Positions 56,051 through 64,000 of a DNA stretch of 64,000 nt are shown piece by piece. Position 1 is the stretch's first letter, and each line of letters starts with the position of its first letter. Under the pieces are notes generated by a model, which saw only the letters and a list, made by a program, of their open reading frames with translations, searched no databases and was not told where the DNA came from. Both the position numbers and the translations under genes were made by a program. The DNA comes from Rhodococcus coprophilus NBRC 100603. Its GTDB lineage: Bacteria; Actinomycetota; Actinomycetes; Mycobacteriales; Mycobacteriaceae. Location: assembly GCF_001895045.1 (NCBI RefSeq), contig NZ_BDAM01000002.1:124001-188000 (forward strand), given 5' to 3'.

Positions 56051-58129
56051 ATGGCAGTCCGCACCTCGGACTCGGGTCCGAAGGCAGCCGCGGCCACTGC
56101 CACCCGTCTCCCGTATCGCGCCGACCTCGACGGTGTCCGAGGTCTCGCGATCGCTCTCGTCGTCGTCTTCCACGTCTGGTTCGGGCGCGTGTCCGGTGGT
56201 GTCGACGTCTTCCTCGCACTGTCCGGGTTCTTCTTCGTGGGCACCTTGCTGCGGGTCGCCGAGTCGCATGCTCCGCTCGACCCCCGGCCGGTGCTGCGAC
56301 GGGTGGGACGGCGACTGTTTCCGCCGCTGATCGTCGTGCTGCTCGGCACGACCGTCGCGGCGGTCGCCCTCTTGCCGTATACGCAGTGGTTCCGGGTCGC
56401 CGAACAGACCGGTGCGTCTCTGCTGTTCATGCAGAACTGGCACCTCGCGCGCACGGCGAGCGACTACCTCGCCGCCGACCCGATGGTAAGCCCCCTCCAG
56501 CACCTGTGGTCCATCTCGGTGCAGGGCCAGTTCTATCTCGGCGCGCTGCTCGTGGTGTTCGGAGCGGTGTGGGTGCTGCGACGGAGGTCGCTTCCCTCAC
56601 GCGGACCGCTCGCGGTGCTCCTCGCGCTGCTGACCGCGGCTTCCCTCACGTACGCGATACTGGCCGACGTACCGCAGTCGTGGCGGTACTACGACAGCGC
56701 TGCTCGGATGTGGGAGCTCACACTCGGCGGAGTGTTCGCCTGCGTGATCCCGTGGCTGCGGATCCCGCGCCCGCTCCGCATCGTCCTCGGTGCCGCAGGT
56801 CTCGCGGTGCTGTTCCTGTGCGGTGTCCTCATCGACGGAAACAGCCTCTTCCCGGGCCCGTGGGCACTCGTGCCCGTGGGTGCGGCCATGGCACTGATTT
56901 TGGGCGGTCACACGCCGACCGGGGACGGCACCGCCGACACACCCACCGCGAGATGGTTGTCGAGCGTCCCGCTGGTCCGGCTCGGATCCGTTGCGTACGC
57001 CCTGTACTTGTGGCACTGGCCGGTGCTCATCGGCTACCTCGTAATCCGTGAGACGCCGTCCGTCGGCCCGCTCGGCGGACTCGCGGTGATCGTGATCTCG
57101 CTGGTGCTCGCGGAAGCCACGACTCGGTGGCTCGAGAATCCGATCCGCCGGTCCGACTCCGGAAGGATGCGCACCGTCCTCGTCGCCTCCGTCACCGTGT
57201 TCGGTCTCGTACTGATGGCCGCGTCCGCGAGCTGGACCACCCATGTGGCGCGCCAGGACGGCGTGCTCGAGCGTGTGGTGGCGCTGACCCCCGACCGGTA
57301 CCCCGGCGCAGCGGCACTGACCGGCTTCGCCGACGCCGAACCGCAGCCCGTGCAACCGCCGCTGCTTGTCGCGCACCTCGACCTGCCGCCGGCAACGCTG
57401 GACCACTGCATCGCCCAGCACACCAATCGCGAACCGCTCACCTGCACCTACGGTGATCCGTTGTCGACCAGGCGGATGGTCCTCGCCGGTGGTTCCCACT
57501 CGGAACAGTGGCTCGCGGCACTCGACACGATCGGCAAGGAGCGCGGATTCCGGATCGACACCTATCTCAAGGTCGGTTGTCCCCTCTCGGATCCGCTCGC
57601 GCCGCTCACGGAGGAGTCCCCGACCGTCGAGTGCGACACGTGGTCGGTCAAGGTGCTTGCCGAACTGCAGGCCGATCCGCCCGACTATCTCTTCACCACA
57701 TCCACGCGGACGAAGGACGAGGGTGAAGGCCCCGGCGATTTCACGCCGTTCTGGTACGTCGATCTGTGGCGCACACTCGACGAGTACGGCATCCCCGTGG
57801 TCGCGATCCGCGACAATCCGTGGCTGTTCCACGGCGACACGAGATACCGCGCCGCCGACTGTCTCGCGGGCGGGGGTAGTTCCGATTCGTGTGGGGTGGC
57901 TCGTTCCGACGCGCTCGACCCCGTCGATCCGGCGATCGAGGCCTCCGCGTTCTCCCCGAACGTGAGCCTCATCGACCTCTCGGACTCGCTGTGCCGGGCA
58001 AACACCTGCCGCGTGATCGAAGGCAATGTTCTGATCTATCGTGACGACAATCACCTCACGACCACGTACGTGCGGACGATGACGCCCGATCTCGACGAGC
58101 AGTTGGGTCCGGCCACCGGCTGGTGGTGA
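56051..58129 (+). CDS. OafA/YrhL-type acyltransferase with SGNH domain
   Basis: A 692-residue membrane acyltransferase. The N-terminal acyltransferase_3 domain (about ten hydrophobic helices to residue 400) opens with [39 protein letters not shown], including the catalytic His in FHVW. The C-terminal extracytoplasmic SGNH domain shows [11 protein letters not shown] and ends in [13 protein letters not shown] with the Asp-x-x-His pair. Such proteins acetylate or acylate envelope glycans. It corresponds in position to Rv1565c next to treX in M. tuberculosis (recollection). The ATG follows AAGGAG. Confidence 0.9.
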   Translation: MAVRTSDSGPKAAAATATRLPYRADLDGVRGLAIALVVVFHVWFGRVSGGVDVFLALSGFFFVGTLLRVAESHAPLDPRPVLRRVGRRLFPPLIVVLLGTTVAAVALLPYTQWFRVAEQTGASLLFMQNWHLARTASDYLAADPMVSPLQHLWSISVQGQFYLGALLVVFGAVWVLRRRSLPSRGPLAVLLALLTAASLTYAILADVPQSWRYYDSAARMWELTLGGVFACVIPWLRIPRPLRIVLGAAGLAVLFLCGVLIDGNSLFPGPWALVPVGAAMALILGGHTPTGDGTADTPTARWLSSVPLVRLGSVAYALYLWHWPVLIGYLVIRETPSVGPLGGLAVIVISLVLAEATTRWLENPIRRSDSGRMRTVLVASVTVFGLVLMAASASWTTHVARQDGVLERVVALTPDRYPGAAALTGFADAEPQPVQPPLLVAHLDLPPATLDHCIAQHTNREPLTCTYGDPLSTRRMVLAGGSHSEQWLAALDTIGKERGFRIDTYLKVGCPLSDPLAPLTEESPTVECDTWSVKVLAELQADPPDYLFTTSTRTKDEGEGPGDFTPFWYVDLWRTLDEYGIPVVAIRDNPWLFHGDTRYRAADCLAGGGSSDSCGVARSDALDPVDPAIEASAFSPNVSLIDLSDSLCRANTCRVIEGNVLIYRDDNHLTTTYVRTMTPDLDEQLGPATGWW

Positions 58130-58161
58130 ACGCCAGGCGGGTTCATCGCGCCGGGTGAGGC

Positions 58162-58173
58162 TACTGTGCAGTC
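58162..58173 (+). promoter_or_regulatory. -10 element for a leaderless glgX transcript
   Basis: TACTGT (58162-58167) is followed by six bases and the ATG at 58174. No ribosome binding site is present, so a leaderless start is likely. Confidence 0.45.
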
Positions 58174-60390
58174 ATGCAGCCCAGCGCCACGGACAACAGC
58201 GAAGAAACCCCCGAGACCATCCCCGTATGGCCCGGCAGTGCCTATCCCCTCGGCGCGACCTACGACGGGGCCGGAACGAACTTCGCCCTGTTCTCCGAGA
58301 TCGCCGAGAAGGTCGAACTGTGCCTGATCTCGCGTGAGGGCACCGAGACCCGGATCCCCCTCGAGGAAGTCGACGGATACGTGTGGCACGCGTATCTGCC
58401 CACAGTCTCCCCCGGCCAGCGCTACGGCTACCGCGTGCACGGGCCCTACGACCCCGAGAACGGTCACCGGTGCGACCCGAGCAAGCTGCTGCTCGACCCG
58501 TACGGCAAGGCGTTCGACGGGGATTTCGACGGCGATCCGTCCTTGTTCTCGTACGCACTTCCGTCGAGCGGCGACGCGGAGTCCGACGCCACGCCGGCAG
58601 ACGACGACGAGTCCGCAACGGAAGCAGCCGGTTCGGACTTCCCGCAGCTCGATTCCCTCGGTCACACCATGACGACGGTGGTCATCAACCCCTTCTTCGA
58701 CTGGGCGAACGATCGCCACCCCCGGCGGCCCTACAACGAGACGGTGATCTACGAGGCGCACGTCAAGGGGATGACCGCCACACACCCCGATGTGCCCGAG
58801 TACCTGCGGGGCACCTACGCGGGCCTCGCCCATCCCGCCGTCATCGATCACCTGCACGACCTCGGGGTGACCGCGATCGAACTGATGCCGGTGCACCAGT
58901 TCATGCACGATCAGGTGCTTCTCGACCAAGGTCTGCGCAACTACTGGGGGTACAACACCTTCGGGTTCTTCGCCCCCCACGCGGAGTATTCGTCGTCGTC
59001 GAAGCCGAGCGAAGCGGTGGCCGAGTTCAAGGCGATGGTCCGCGCATTCCACGAGGCGGGCATCGAGGTGATCCTCGACGTGGTTTACAACCACACCGCC
59101 GAGGGAAATCACCTCGGGCCGACCATCAGCTTCCGAGGAATCGACAATGCCGCGTACTACCGTCTCGTCGACGACGACAAGACCCACTACATGGACTACA
59201 CCGGTACCGGCAACAGCCTCAACGCCCGGCACCCCCACACGCTGCAACTGATCATGGATTCGTTGCGGTACTGGGTCACCGAGATGCACGTCGACGGCTT
59301 CCGCTTCGACCTGGCGTCCACGCTCGCCCGCGAACTGCACGATGTGGACCGGCTTTCGGCGTTCTTCGACCTCGTGCAACAGGATCCGGTGGTCTCGCAG
59401 GTCAAGCTCATCGCCGAGCCGTGGGACATCGGTGAGGGCGGCTACCAGGTAGGCAACTTCCCGAGCCTGTGGACCGAGTGGAACGGCAAGTACCGCGACA
59501 CTGTCCGCGACTACTGGCGCAGCGAGCCGTCCACCCTCGGCGAGTTCGCCTCCCGCCTGACCGGCTCCTCCGACCTGTACGAGGACACCGGCCGGCGCCC
59601 CGGTGCGTCCATCAACTTCGTCACCGCACACGACGGCTTCACGCTCGCAGATCTGGTGTCCTACAACGACAAGCACAACGAAGCCAACGGCGAAGACAAC
59701 CGCGACGGCGAGTCCCACAACCGGTCGTGGAACTGCGGAGTGGAAGGGCCGACGGACGATCCCGAGGTCCTTGCTCTGCGGGGGCGCCAGCAGCGCAACA
59801 TCCTCGCGACTCTGGTGCTGTCGCAGGGCACCCCGATGCTCGCACACGGCGACGAGATGGGCCGTAGCCAGCACGGCAACAACAACGTGTACTGCCAGGA
59901 CAACGACTTGTCGTGGATGGATTGGTCTCTCGCGGAGACAAATGCCGATCTGGTGTCGTTCACCCGCAACGTCATCGCACTGCGCACCGAGCATCCGGTG
60001 TTCCGGCGCCGCCGATTCTTCGAGGGCCGGCCGATCCGCAGCGGCGCCCAGTCGCGCGACATCGCGTGGCTGACCCCGTCGGGCGACGAGATGACCCCTG
60101 AGGACTGGGACAGCGGTTTCGGCAAGTCCCTCGCGGTCTTCCTCAACGGCGAGGGCATACCCGAGCCGGACCAGCGCGGGCAGCGCGTCGTCGACGATTC
60201 GTTCCTGTTGTGCTTCAACGCGCATCACGAGCCGCTCGACTTCGTCACCCCGGACGGCGCCCACGCGGACGAGTGGTCCGTGGCGATCGACACGGAGATC
60301 CCGGACGGATTGCGGGAGTGCACCATCACCGCCGGCAAACCGGTCCGGGTCGGGGCACGCTCGATGCTCGTCCTGCGGAGGACCGCATGA
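58174..60390 (+). CDS. glgX: Glycogen debranching enzyme GlgX/TreX
   Basis: A 738-residue isoamylase-type GH13 enzyme. An N-terminal CBM48 (YPLGATYDGAGTNFALFSEIAEKVELCL) precedes the barrel, with VILDVVYNHTAEG (region I), DGFRFDLAS (nucleophile Asp), LIAEPWDIGEGGYQVG (acid/base Glu) and FVTAHDGFTLADLVSYN (region IV). It removes alpha-1,6 branches from glycogen, yielding maltooligosaccharides for the TreY-TreZ route to trehalose. The stop overlaps the treY start (ATGA). Confidence 0.95.
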   Translation: MQPSATDNSEETPETIPVWPGSAYPLGATYDGAGTNFALFSEIAEKVELCLISREGTETRIPLEEVDGYVWHAYLPTVSPGQRYGYRVHGPYDPENGHRCDPSKLLLDPYGKAFDGDFDGDPSLFSYALPSSGDAESDATPADDDESATEAAGSDFPQLDSLGHTMTTVVINPFFDWANDRHPRRPYNETVIYEAHVKGMTATHPDVPEYLRGTYAGLAHPAVIDHLHDLGVTAIELMPVHQFMHDQVLLDQGLRNYWGYNTFGFFAPHAEYSSSSKPSEAVAEFKAMVRAFHEAGIEVILDVVYNHTAEGNHLGPTISFRGIDNAAYYRLVDDDKTHYMDYTGTGNSLNARHPHTLQLIMDSLRYWVTEMHVDGFRFDLASTLARELHDVDRLSAFFDLVQQDPVVSQVKLIAEPWDIGEGGYQVGNFPSLWTEWNGKYRDTVRDYWRSEPSTLGEFASRLTGSSDLYEDTGRRPGASINFVTAHDGFTLADLVSYNDKHNEANGEDNRDGESHNRSWNCGVEGPTDDPEVLALRGRQQRNILATLVLSQGTPMLAHGDEMGRSQHGNNNVYCQDNDLSWMDWSLAETNADLVSFTRNVIALRTEHPVFRRRRFFEGRPIRSGAQSRDIAWLTPSGDEMTPEDWDSGFGKSLAVFLNGEGIPEPDQRGQRVVDDSFLLCFNAHHEPLDFVTPDGAHADEWSVAIDTEIPDGLRECTITAGKPVRVGARSMLVLRRTA

Positions 60391-62735
60391 GCGCTCTTCC
60401 GTTGCTGTCGACCTACCGGTTGCAGATGCGGGGAGACGCGTTCACGTTCGCCGATGCGACCGCTGTGGTCGATTACCTGGACGCTCTTGGGATCTCGCAC
60501 GTCTACCTGTCCCCCATCCTCAGCGCCACCACCGGATCGAGCCACGGGTACGACGTCGTGGATCCGTCCACGGTGTCGTCGGCGCTCGGGGGACGCGCAG
60601 GCTTCGAACAGTTGGTACAAGAAGTGCGTTCGCGCGGAATGGGCGTGATCGTCGATATCGTGCCGAACCATGTGGGCGTCGGGGATCCGCGCCAGAATGC
60701 ATGGTGGTGGGATGTACTGCGACGCGGCCGCGACTCCGCGTACGCCGCGTTCTTCGACATCGACTGGTCGGCGGACAACGGCGCGGACGGCCGGATCGCA
60801 CTCCCGGTGCTCGGTTCCGCCGATGCCGTCGAGGAACTGACGGTGGATCGTTCGGGTGACGAACCCTTACTGGCTTACTACGACAAGCGTTTTCCGATCG
60901 CTCCGGGTACCGACAACGGCACCGCGACGGAAATCCATGCGCGCCAGGCGTACCGCCTGGTGGCCTGGAATTCGGGCTTGATCGGATACCGGCGATTCTT
61001 CACGGTCGACGATCTTGCGGCGGTCCGGGTCGAGGATCCTCGAGTGTTCGATGCGGTACACGCCCAGGTGGCGTCGTGGATCGACGACGACCTCGTCGAC
61101 GGCCTGCGCGTCGACCATCCGGACGGTCTCGCCGATCCGGCGGAATATCTGGCACGGCTGCGCGCCTTGGCGGGCCCGCAGCGCTGGCTCGTCATCGAAA
61201 AGATCCTCGCCGAGGGAGAGCCTCTCGACCTGACGTTGCCGGTCGACGGCACGACGGGCTACGACGCACTCGACGAACTCGCCGCGGTGTTCGTGGATCC
61301 GCGCGGCGAACCGGCACTCACGGCTTTGTCCCGGACGTTCACCGGCAACGACGGCGACGCAGCGTGGCTGCACGCCCAGGAACGCGAACTCGAACGCTCG
61401 GTACTCGAATCCGGTCTCGCGCCCGAGGTGAACCGCCTGGTCCGCGCGACCCGGCGCGAGGCTGCGCCTACGGACGAGACCGAGTGTCCGGAGTCGTTGC
61501 GCGAGGCAGTGATCGCGGTCGCGGCTCGGGTGCCGGTCTACCGCGCCGACTACGCGCCGCTCACCACCATGCTGCCCCGCATCGTCGGCGAGGTAGCCCG
61601 GGAGAAGCCCGATCTCGAACCTGCTCTCGGAACCTTCGTACGCGCACTCACGATCGGTGGAGAAGCGGCCGCCCGATTCGGGCAGATCTGTGGAGCCGCC
61701 ACCGCCAAAGCGGTCGAGGACTGCTTGTTCTATCGGGCTGCCCGGCTCGTGTCCTTGCAGGAGGTCGGCGGCCAGCCGGGCCGGTTCTCGTTGGGCGCCA
61801 AGCAGTTCCATCTCTCCTGGGCTCAGCGCGCGCAGCGCCTTCCGCGTGCGATGACGACGTTGTCCACGCACGACACCAAACGCAGCGAAGACGTGCGGGC
61901 ACGCATCGGGGTGCTGTCGCAGGTCGCCGAACTGTGGGCGGAACGTCTGCGTGAATGGAATGCTCTGGCGCCCGCCCCCGACCCAGCCATCGGGCTGTTC
62001 TTCTGGCAGACCCTGTTCGGGGCGTGGCCGGTGGACGGTGTCGTGACCACGGAGCTACGCGAACGACTCCACGACTACGCCACGAAAGCGTTGAGGGAAA
62101 ACGGTACCCGTTCGACGTGGACCGACGTGGACACAAAATTCGAAGGCGCCGTGAACAACTGGATCGATGCGGTGTGCGACGGTCCTGTGGGCGAGGCCCT
62201 GACCGAATTGGTTGCCGAGCTCGAGCCGCATGTCGCCGCTGTGTCGCTGGGGCAGAAGCTTCTGCAACTACTGGGTCCGGGTGTCCCCGACGTCTATCAG
62301 GGCACGGAACTGTGGGACGACTCCCTCGTCGATCCCGACAACAGACGGCCCGTCGATTTCGGGATCCGCCGCGGACTACTCGAGGAGCCCGGTTCGGCGC
62401 CGGCCAAGTTCACGGTCGTGCAGAAAGCCCTCCGGCTCCGTCGGGACCGACCGGAAAGTTTCGTGGGCGGCGTGTACGTCCCGATGTTCGCCGTCGGACC
62501 GGGCGCCGAGAACGTCCTCGCGTTCGGTCGCGGACCGTCCGCCGAGGACCTGGATGTGCTCGCATTGTCCCTGCGGCACACCGTGGCCCTCGAGGCGGCG
62601 GGTTGGGGCGATACGGTGCTGCCTCTTCCCCTCGGCTCCTGGACCGACGTGTTCTCGGGGCGGCGATTCTCCGGAACCGTCCGGTCCGCAGATCTTTTCG
62701 GAGCGCTGCCGGTGGCGGCGCTGGTGCGCGACTGA
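60387..62735 (+). CDS. treY: Maltooligosyl trehalose synthase TreY
   Basis: A 782-residue GH13 enzyme that turns the reducing end of maltooligosaccharides into a trehalosyl unit. Motifs are STYRLQMRGDAFTFADA at the N-terminus, SHVYLSPILSATTGSSHGYDVVD, VDIVPNHVGV, the nucleophile in GLRVDHPDGL, the general acid in LVIEKILAEGE and the STHDTKRSEDVRAR region typical of TreY. The length is normal. It is coupled to glgX by an ATGA overlap. The hydrolase TreZ that would release trehalose is not downstream in this window. Confidence 0.95.
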   Translation: MSALPLLSTYRLQMRGDAFTFADATAVVDYLDALGISHVYLSPILSATTGSSHGYDVVDPSTVSSALGGRAGFEQLVQEVRSRGMGVIVDIVPNHVGVGDPRQNAWWWDVLRRGRDSAYAAFFDIDWSADNGADGRIALPVLGSADAVEELTVDRSGDEPLLAYYDKRFPIAPGTDNGTATEIHARQAYRLVAWNSGLIGYRRFFTVDDLAAVRVEDPRVFDAVHAQVASWIDDDLVDGLRVDHPDGLADPAEYLARLRALAGPQRWLVIEKILAEGEPLDLTLPVDGTTGYDALDELAAVFVDPRGEPALTALSRTFTGNDGDAAWLHAQERELERSVLESGLAPEVNRLVRATRREAAPTDETECPESLREAVIAVAARVPVYRADYAPLTTMLPRIVGEVAREKPDLEPALGTFVRALTIGGEAAARFGQICGAATAKAVEDCLFYRAARLVSLQEVGGQPGRFSLGAKQFHLSWAQRAQRLPRAMTTLSTHDTKRSEDVRARIGVLSQVAELWAERLREWNALAPAPDPAIGLFFWQTLFGAWPVDGVVTTELRERLHDYATKALRENGTRSTWTDVDTKFEGAVNNWIDAVCDGPVGEALTELVAELEPHVAAVSLGQKLLQLLGPGVPDVYQGTELWDDSLVDPDNRRPVDFGIRRGLLEEPGSAPAKFTVVQKALRLRRDRPESFVGGVYVPMFAVGPGAENVLAFGRGPSAEDLDVLALSLRHTVALEAAGWGDTVLPLPLGSWTDVFSGRRFSGTVRSADLFGALPVAALVRD

Positions 62736-62763
62736 GCTGACGCCTGCCGCCCTTGGTGGATAA

Positions 62764-62782
62764 TTGCCCGCACAGCGGGCAA
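62764..62782. terminator. Bidirectional terminator after treY
   Basis: TTGCCCGC (62764-62771) and GCGGGCAA (62775-62782) form a perfect 8-bp stem with a 3-nt loop, followed by AA on the plus strand and preceded by ATAA, between two convergent genes. Confidence 0.7.
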
Positions 62783-62812
62783 AACCTAACCCGAAACTTG
62801 CGGGCGCTGTAC

Positions 62813-63316
62813 TCACATCTCGGTTTCGTCCCGCGCTGCTTGCTCGGACTCGCGGCGCCGGTCGCGGCGGCGGACCCACACGAATGCGGCCGCCACCGCG
62901 CCGGCACCGACGAACGCCCCCACGGCCACGCCCGCCCAGGTCGCACCGTCGTAGTCGACGGGGTTCGCGAGTTCCACGTAGATGCCGGCAATACCCGCGA
63001 GGTAGAGCACGAACGCGAAGATCATTCGCGGGCGCAGCGCCTTCACGGTGGCGTAGACGTCGACATCGCGAGCGCGGGCATAGGCGATGGTCACCATCGA
63101 GAGGATGAACCACGTGGCGAGAACACCGATCGCGACGTAGGCACCGCCCCGCCCGGCGACCCAAGGCAAGACCGCGCCGACCACGAGGGCACACCATTGG
63201 AACAGCTGGAACCCCACCGCGGAGGCCTCGTTCCAGACGTCGCGCTGCCGTTCGTCGTGGTAGAAGTCGTCGTCCAGGTCGGCGACGACGCGAGCAGCCT
63301 TGAGAAATGCGGTCAC
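62813..63316 (-). CDS. Four-helix membrane protein paired with an XRE regulator
   Basis: A 167-residue protein starting at a GTG that overlaps the regulator stop (GTGA). A soluble N-terminal stretch (FLKAARVVADLDDDFYHDERQRDVWNEASAVGF) leads into four hydrophobic segments, and the C-terminus is charged (RRRDRRRESEQAARDETEM). It resembles the small membrane proteins co-encoded with HTH_3 regulators, as in DUF2178-type pairs, whose function is not known. The gene pair may be an autonomous sensor-regulator module. Confidence 0.78.
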   Translation of the reverse strand: MTAFLKAARVVADLDDDFYHDERQRDVWNEASAVGFQLFQWCALVVGAVLPWVAGRGGAYVAIGVLATWFILSMVTIAYARARDVDVYATVKALRPRMIFAFVLYLAGIAGIYVELANPVDYDGATWAGVAVGAFVGAGAVAAAFVWVRRRDRRRESEQAARDETEM

Positions 63317-63534
63317 GGGAGCCCCTCCGGGGTGAGCGGGAACAGTTCTTCGACATTGGTGCCGAGAGTCCGGGCGAGTCGCAGAGCCAGGTAGACGCTC
63401 GGCGCGTAATCGCCCTTCTCGGTCGAGACGATGCTTTGACGGCTGACTCCGACGGCCGCACCGAGTTCTGCCTGCGTCAGGCGCGACTGCTTGCGCAACT
63501 CGCGAACCCTGTTGCCTCTCGGCGTGTCCGGCAT
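63313..63534 (-). CDS. Small XRE/HTH_3 transcriptional regulator
   Basis: A 73-residue single-domain helix-turn-helix protein: NRVRELRKQSRLTQAELGAAVGVSRQSIVSTEKGDYAPSVYLALRLARTLGTNVEELFPL. This is the YgzD/SinR-like short class, which usually pairs with a membrane protein. The ATG is placed 6 nt after a good -10 and has no ribosome site. It overlaps the membrane protein gene by four bases. Confidence 0.92.
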   Translation of the reverse strand: MPDTPRGNRVRELRKQSRLTQAELGAAVGVSRQSIVSTEKGDYAPSVYLALRLARTLGTNVEELFPLTPEGLP

Positions 63535-63569
63535 AGGAAAAGTAAAGCCTGCTTGTCATTTTTTGTCAA
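63535..63569 (-). promoter_or_regulatory. Consensus-like promoter of the XRE/membrane-protein pair
   Basis: On the minus strand the -35 TTGACA (63564-63569) and -10 TTTACT (63541-63546) are separated by exactly 17 bases, and the ATG follows the -10 after 6 bases. TGACAA is repeated just inside the spacer, which could be the regulator's operator. It is the closest match to a textbook sigma-70 promoter I found in the window. Confidence 0.65.
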
Positions 63570-63625
63570 AAACACTTGCCTTTTCGGACTGCTCCCGCTC
63601 AGGAGCCGGACGCGATCCTTTCCTG

Positions 63626-64000
63626 TCAGCTCGCCCGGCCGGCGCCGGCGCTCGCACCGGCCGCCGACCGGATGGCTTCCATCCGTTTCTCGATGTGGCC
63701 GAGATACTCCAGGTGCGTGAGGATGTAGGGCAGGTCCTGAGCGATCCCGCGCACCACGCAGGCACCTGCCTCTGCCGGGGTCATCCCGACATCGCCCGCC
63801 CCCTTGATGTGCCGAGAATCTTCGACGTGGCCTCCCAGCCGAAGGGTGTTCGCGTCGAGGTTGGATCTCACGAGCCCCGGGCACAACACCGACACACCCA
63901 CGCCGTGGGGCGCCATCTCGATGCGAAGCGCCTCCGAGAGAGCGACCACCGCACTCTTGACCGCGCTGTACGCTCCCCGGCCCGGAGCGCCCGCCGTCAA
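63626..64000 (-). CDS. Short-chain dehydrogenase, N-terminus beyond the right edge
   Basis: The C-terminal 124 codons of an SDR are visible: the catalytic Tyr and Lys lie in YSAVKSAVVALSEALRIEMAPHGVGVSVLCPGLVRSN. The frame is open to the window edge, so the cofactor-binding N-terminal part is missing only because of the cut. The long helical tail (AGACVVRGIAQDLPYILTHLEYLGHIEKRMEAIRSA) is of the kind seen in SDR family members acting on lipophilic substrates. The true start lies outside the window. Confidence 0.85.
   Translation of the reverse strand: MTAGAPGRGAYSAVKSAVVALSEALRIEMAPHGVGVSVLCPGLVRSNLDANTLRLGGHVEDSRHIKGAGDVGMTPAEAGACVVRGIAQDLPYILTHLEYLGHIEKRMEAIRSAAGASAGAGRAS

Noticed and set aside
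58051-60264. Minus-strand open frame of 737 codons opposite glgX
   Set aside because: It is antisense to a gene with all GH13 motifs. The Val/Gly/Arg-rich product is a typical shadow.

Overview
The window is high-GC actinobacterial DNA, most likely from Rhodococcus or a close relative in the Nocardiaceae. The basis is gene content: a BioQ/BsaP-type biotin cluster, an NrtR-nadABC cluster, a mycobacterial-type Sdh1 complex, a wax ester synthase, a GlgX/TreY pair and a his operon carrying an MFS gene. The gene order keeps a scrambled version of the Mycobacterium tuberculosis Rv1562-Rv1602 block as I recall it (tre genes, Rv1565c-type acyltransferase, bioAFD, bioB-bsaP, nrtR-nadABC, hisDCBH). Other genes are inserted between these pieces. 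The species cannot be named from the sequence alone.

Layout. 1-2.5 kb: an AT-richer truncated gene, a frameshifted lipoprotein relic and a methyltransferase, with long gene-poor stretches. 2.5-9.8 kb: a solute-binding lipoprotein, then a MacB/FtsX-type ABC exporter operon divergent from a two-component system. 9.9-15.2 kb (minus): hisD-hisC-hisB-small membrane protein-MFS-hisH-small membrane protein, mostly with start/stop overlaps. 15.4-19.8 kb: a secreted GH1 enzyme, DUF2470 and wax synthase genes, and a lycopene cyclase. 19.8-24.1 kb: nadABC facing its repressor gene nrtR across a palindrome. 24.2-33.2 kb: an accessory redox region containing an aldo/keto reductase, a thioredoxin-reductase-like/methyltransferase fusion with an XRE-cupin regulator, a Baeyer-Villiger-type monooxygenase beside a relic of the same XRE-cupin gene, an F420/NADP oxidoreductase with a TetR regulator and a divergent SDR, and a BRCT exonuclease pair. 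33.5-36.5 kb: a PadR-DUF1048-DrrAB-like exporter and an acetyltransferase. 36.5-38.5 kb: bsaP and bioB facing bioQ.

38.5-45.7 kb holds the most unusual unit: SWIM zinc finger, DUF5691, MoxR ATPase, DUF5682 and VWA genes, joined at every junction by a 4-base overlap. It looks like a MoxR/VWA ATPase system of unknown target. In my reading DUF5682 carries TraB/TIKI/EreA-like motifs. 45.7-50.6 kb: a siderophore-binding lipoprotein behind an iron-box-like palindrome, then the sdh1 operon. 50.6-52.6 kb: a gene-poor stretch and a phage-flavoured DUF4185 gene. 52.7-55.9 kb: bioA, bioF and bioD, with a strong BioQ-like palindrome in front of bioF. 56-62.7 kb: an OafA-type acyltransferase, then glgX/treX and treY. 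62.8-64 kb: an XRE/membrane-protein pair and a truncated SDR.

A recurring regulatory theme is the leaderless start: a TANNNT-like -10 hexamer lies 6-7 nt before the start codon of hisH, the GH1 gene, nrtR, bioA, bioF, glgX and the small XRE gene.
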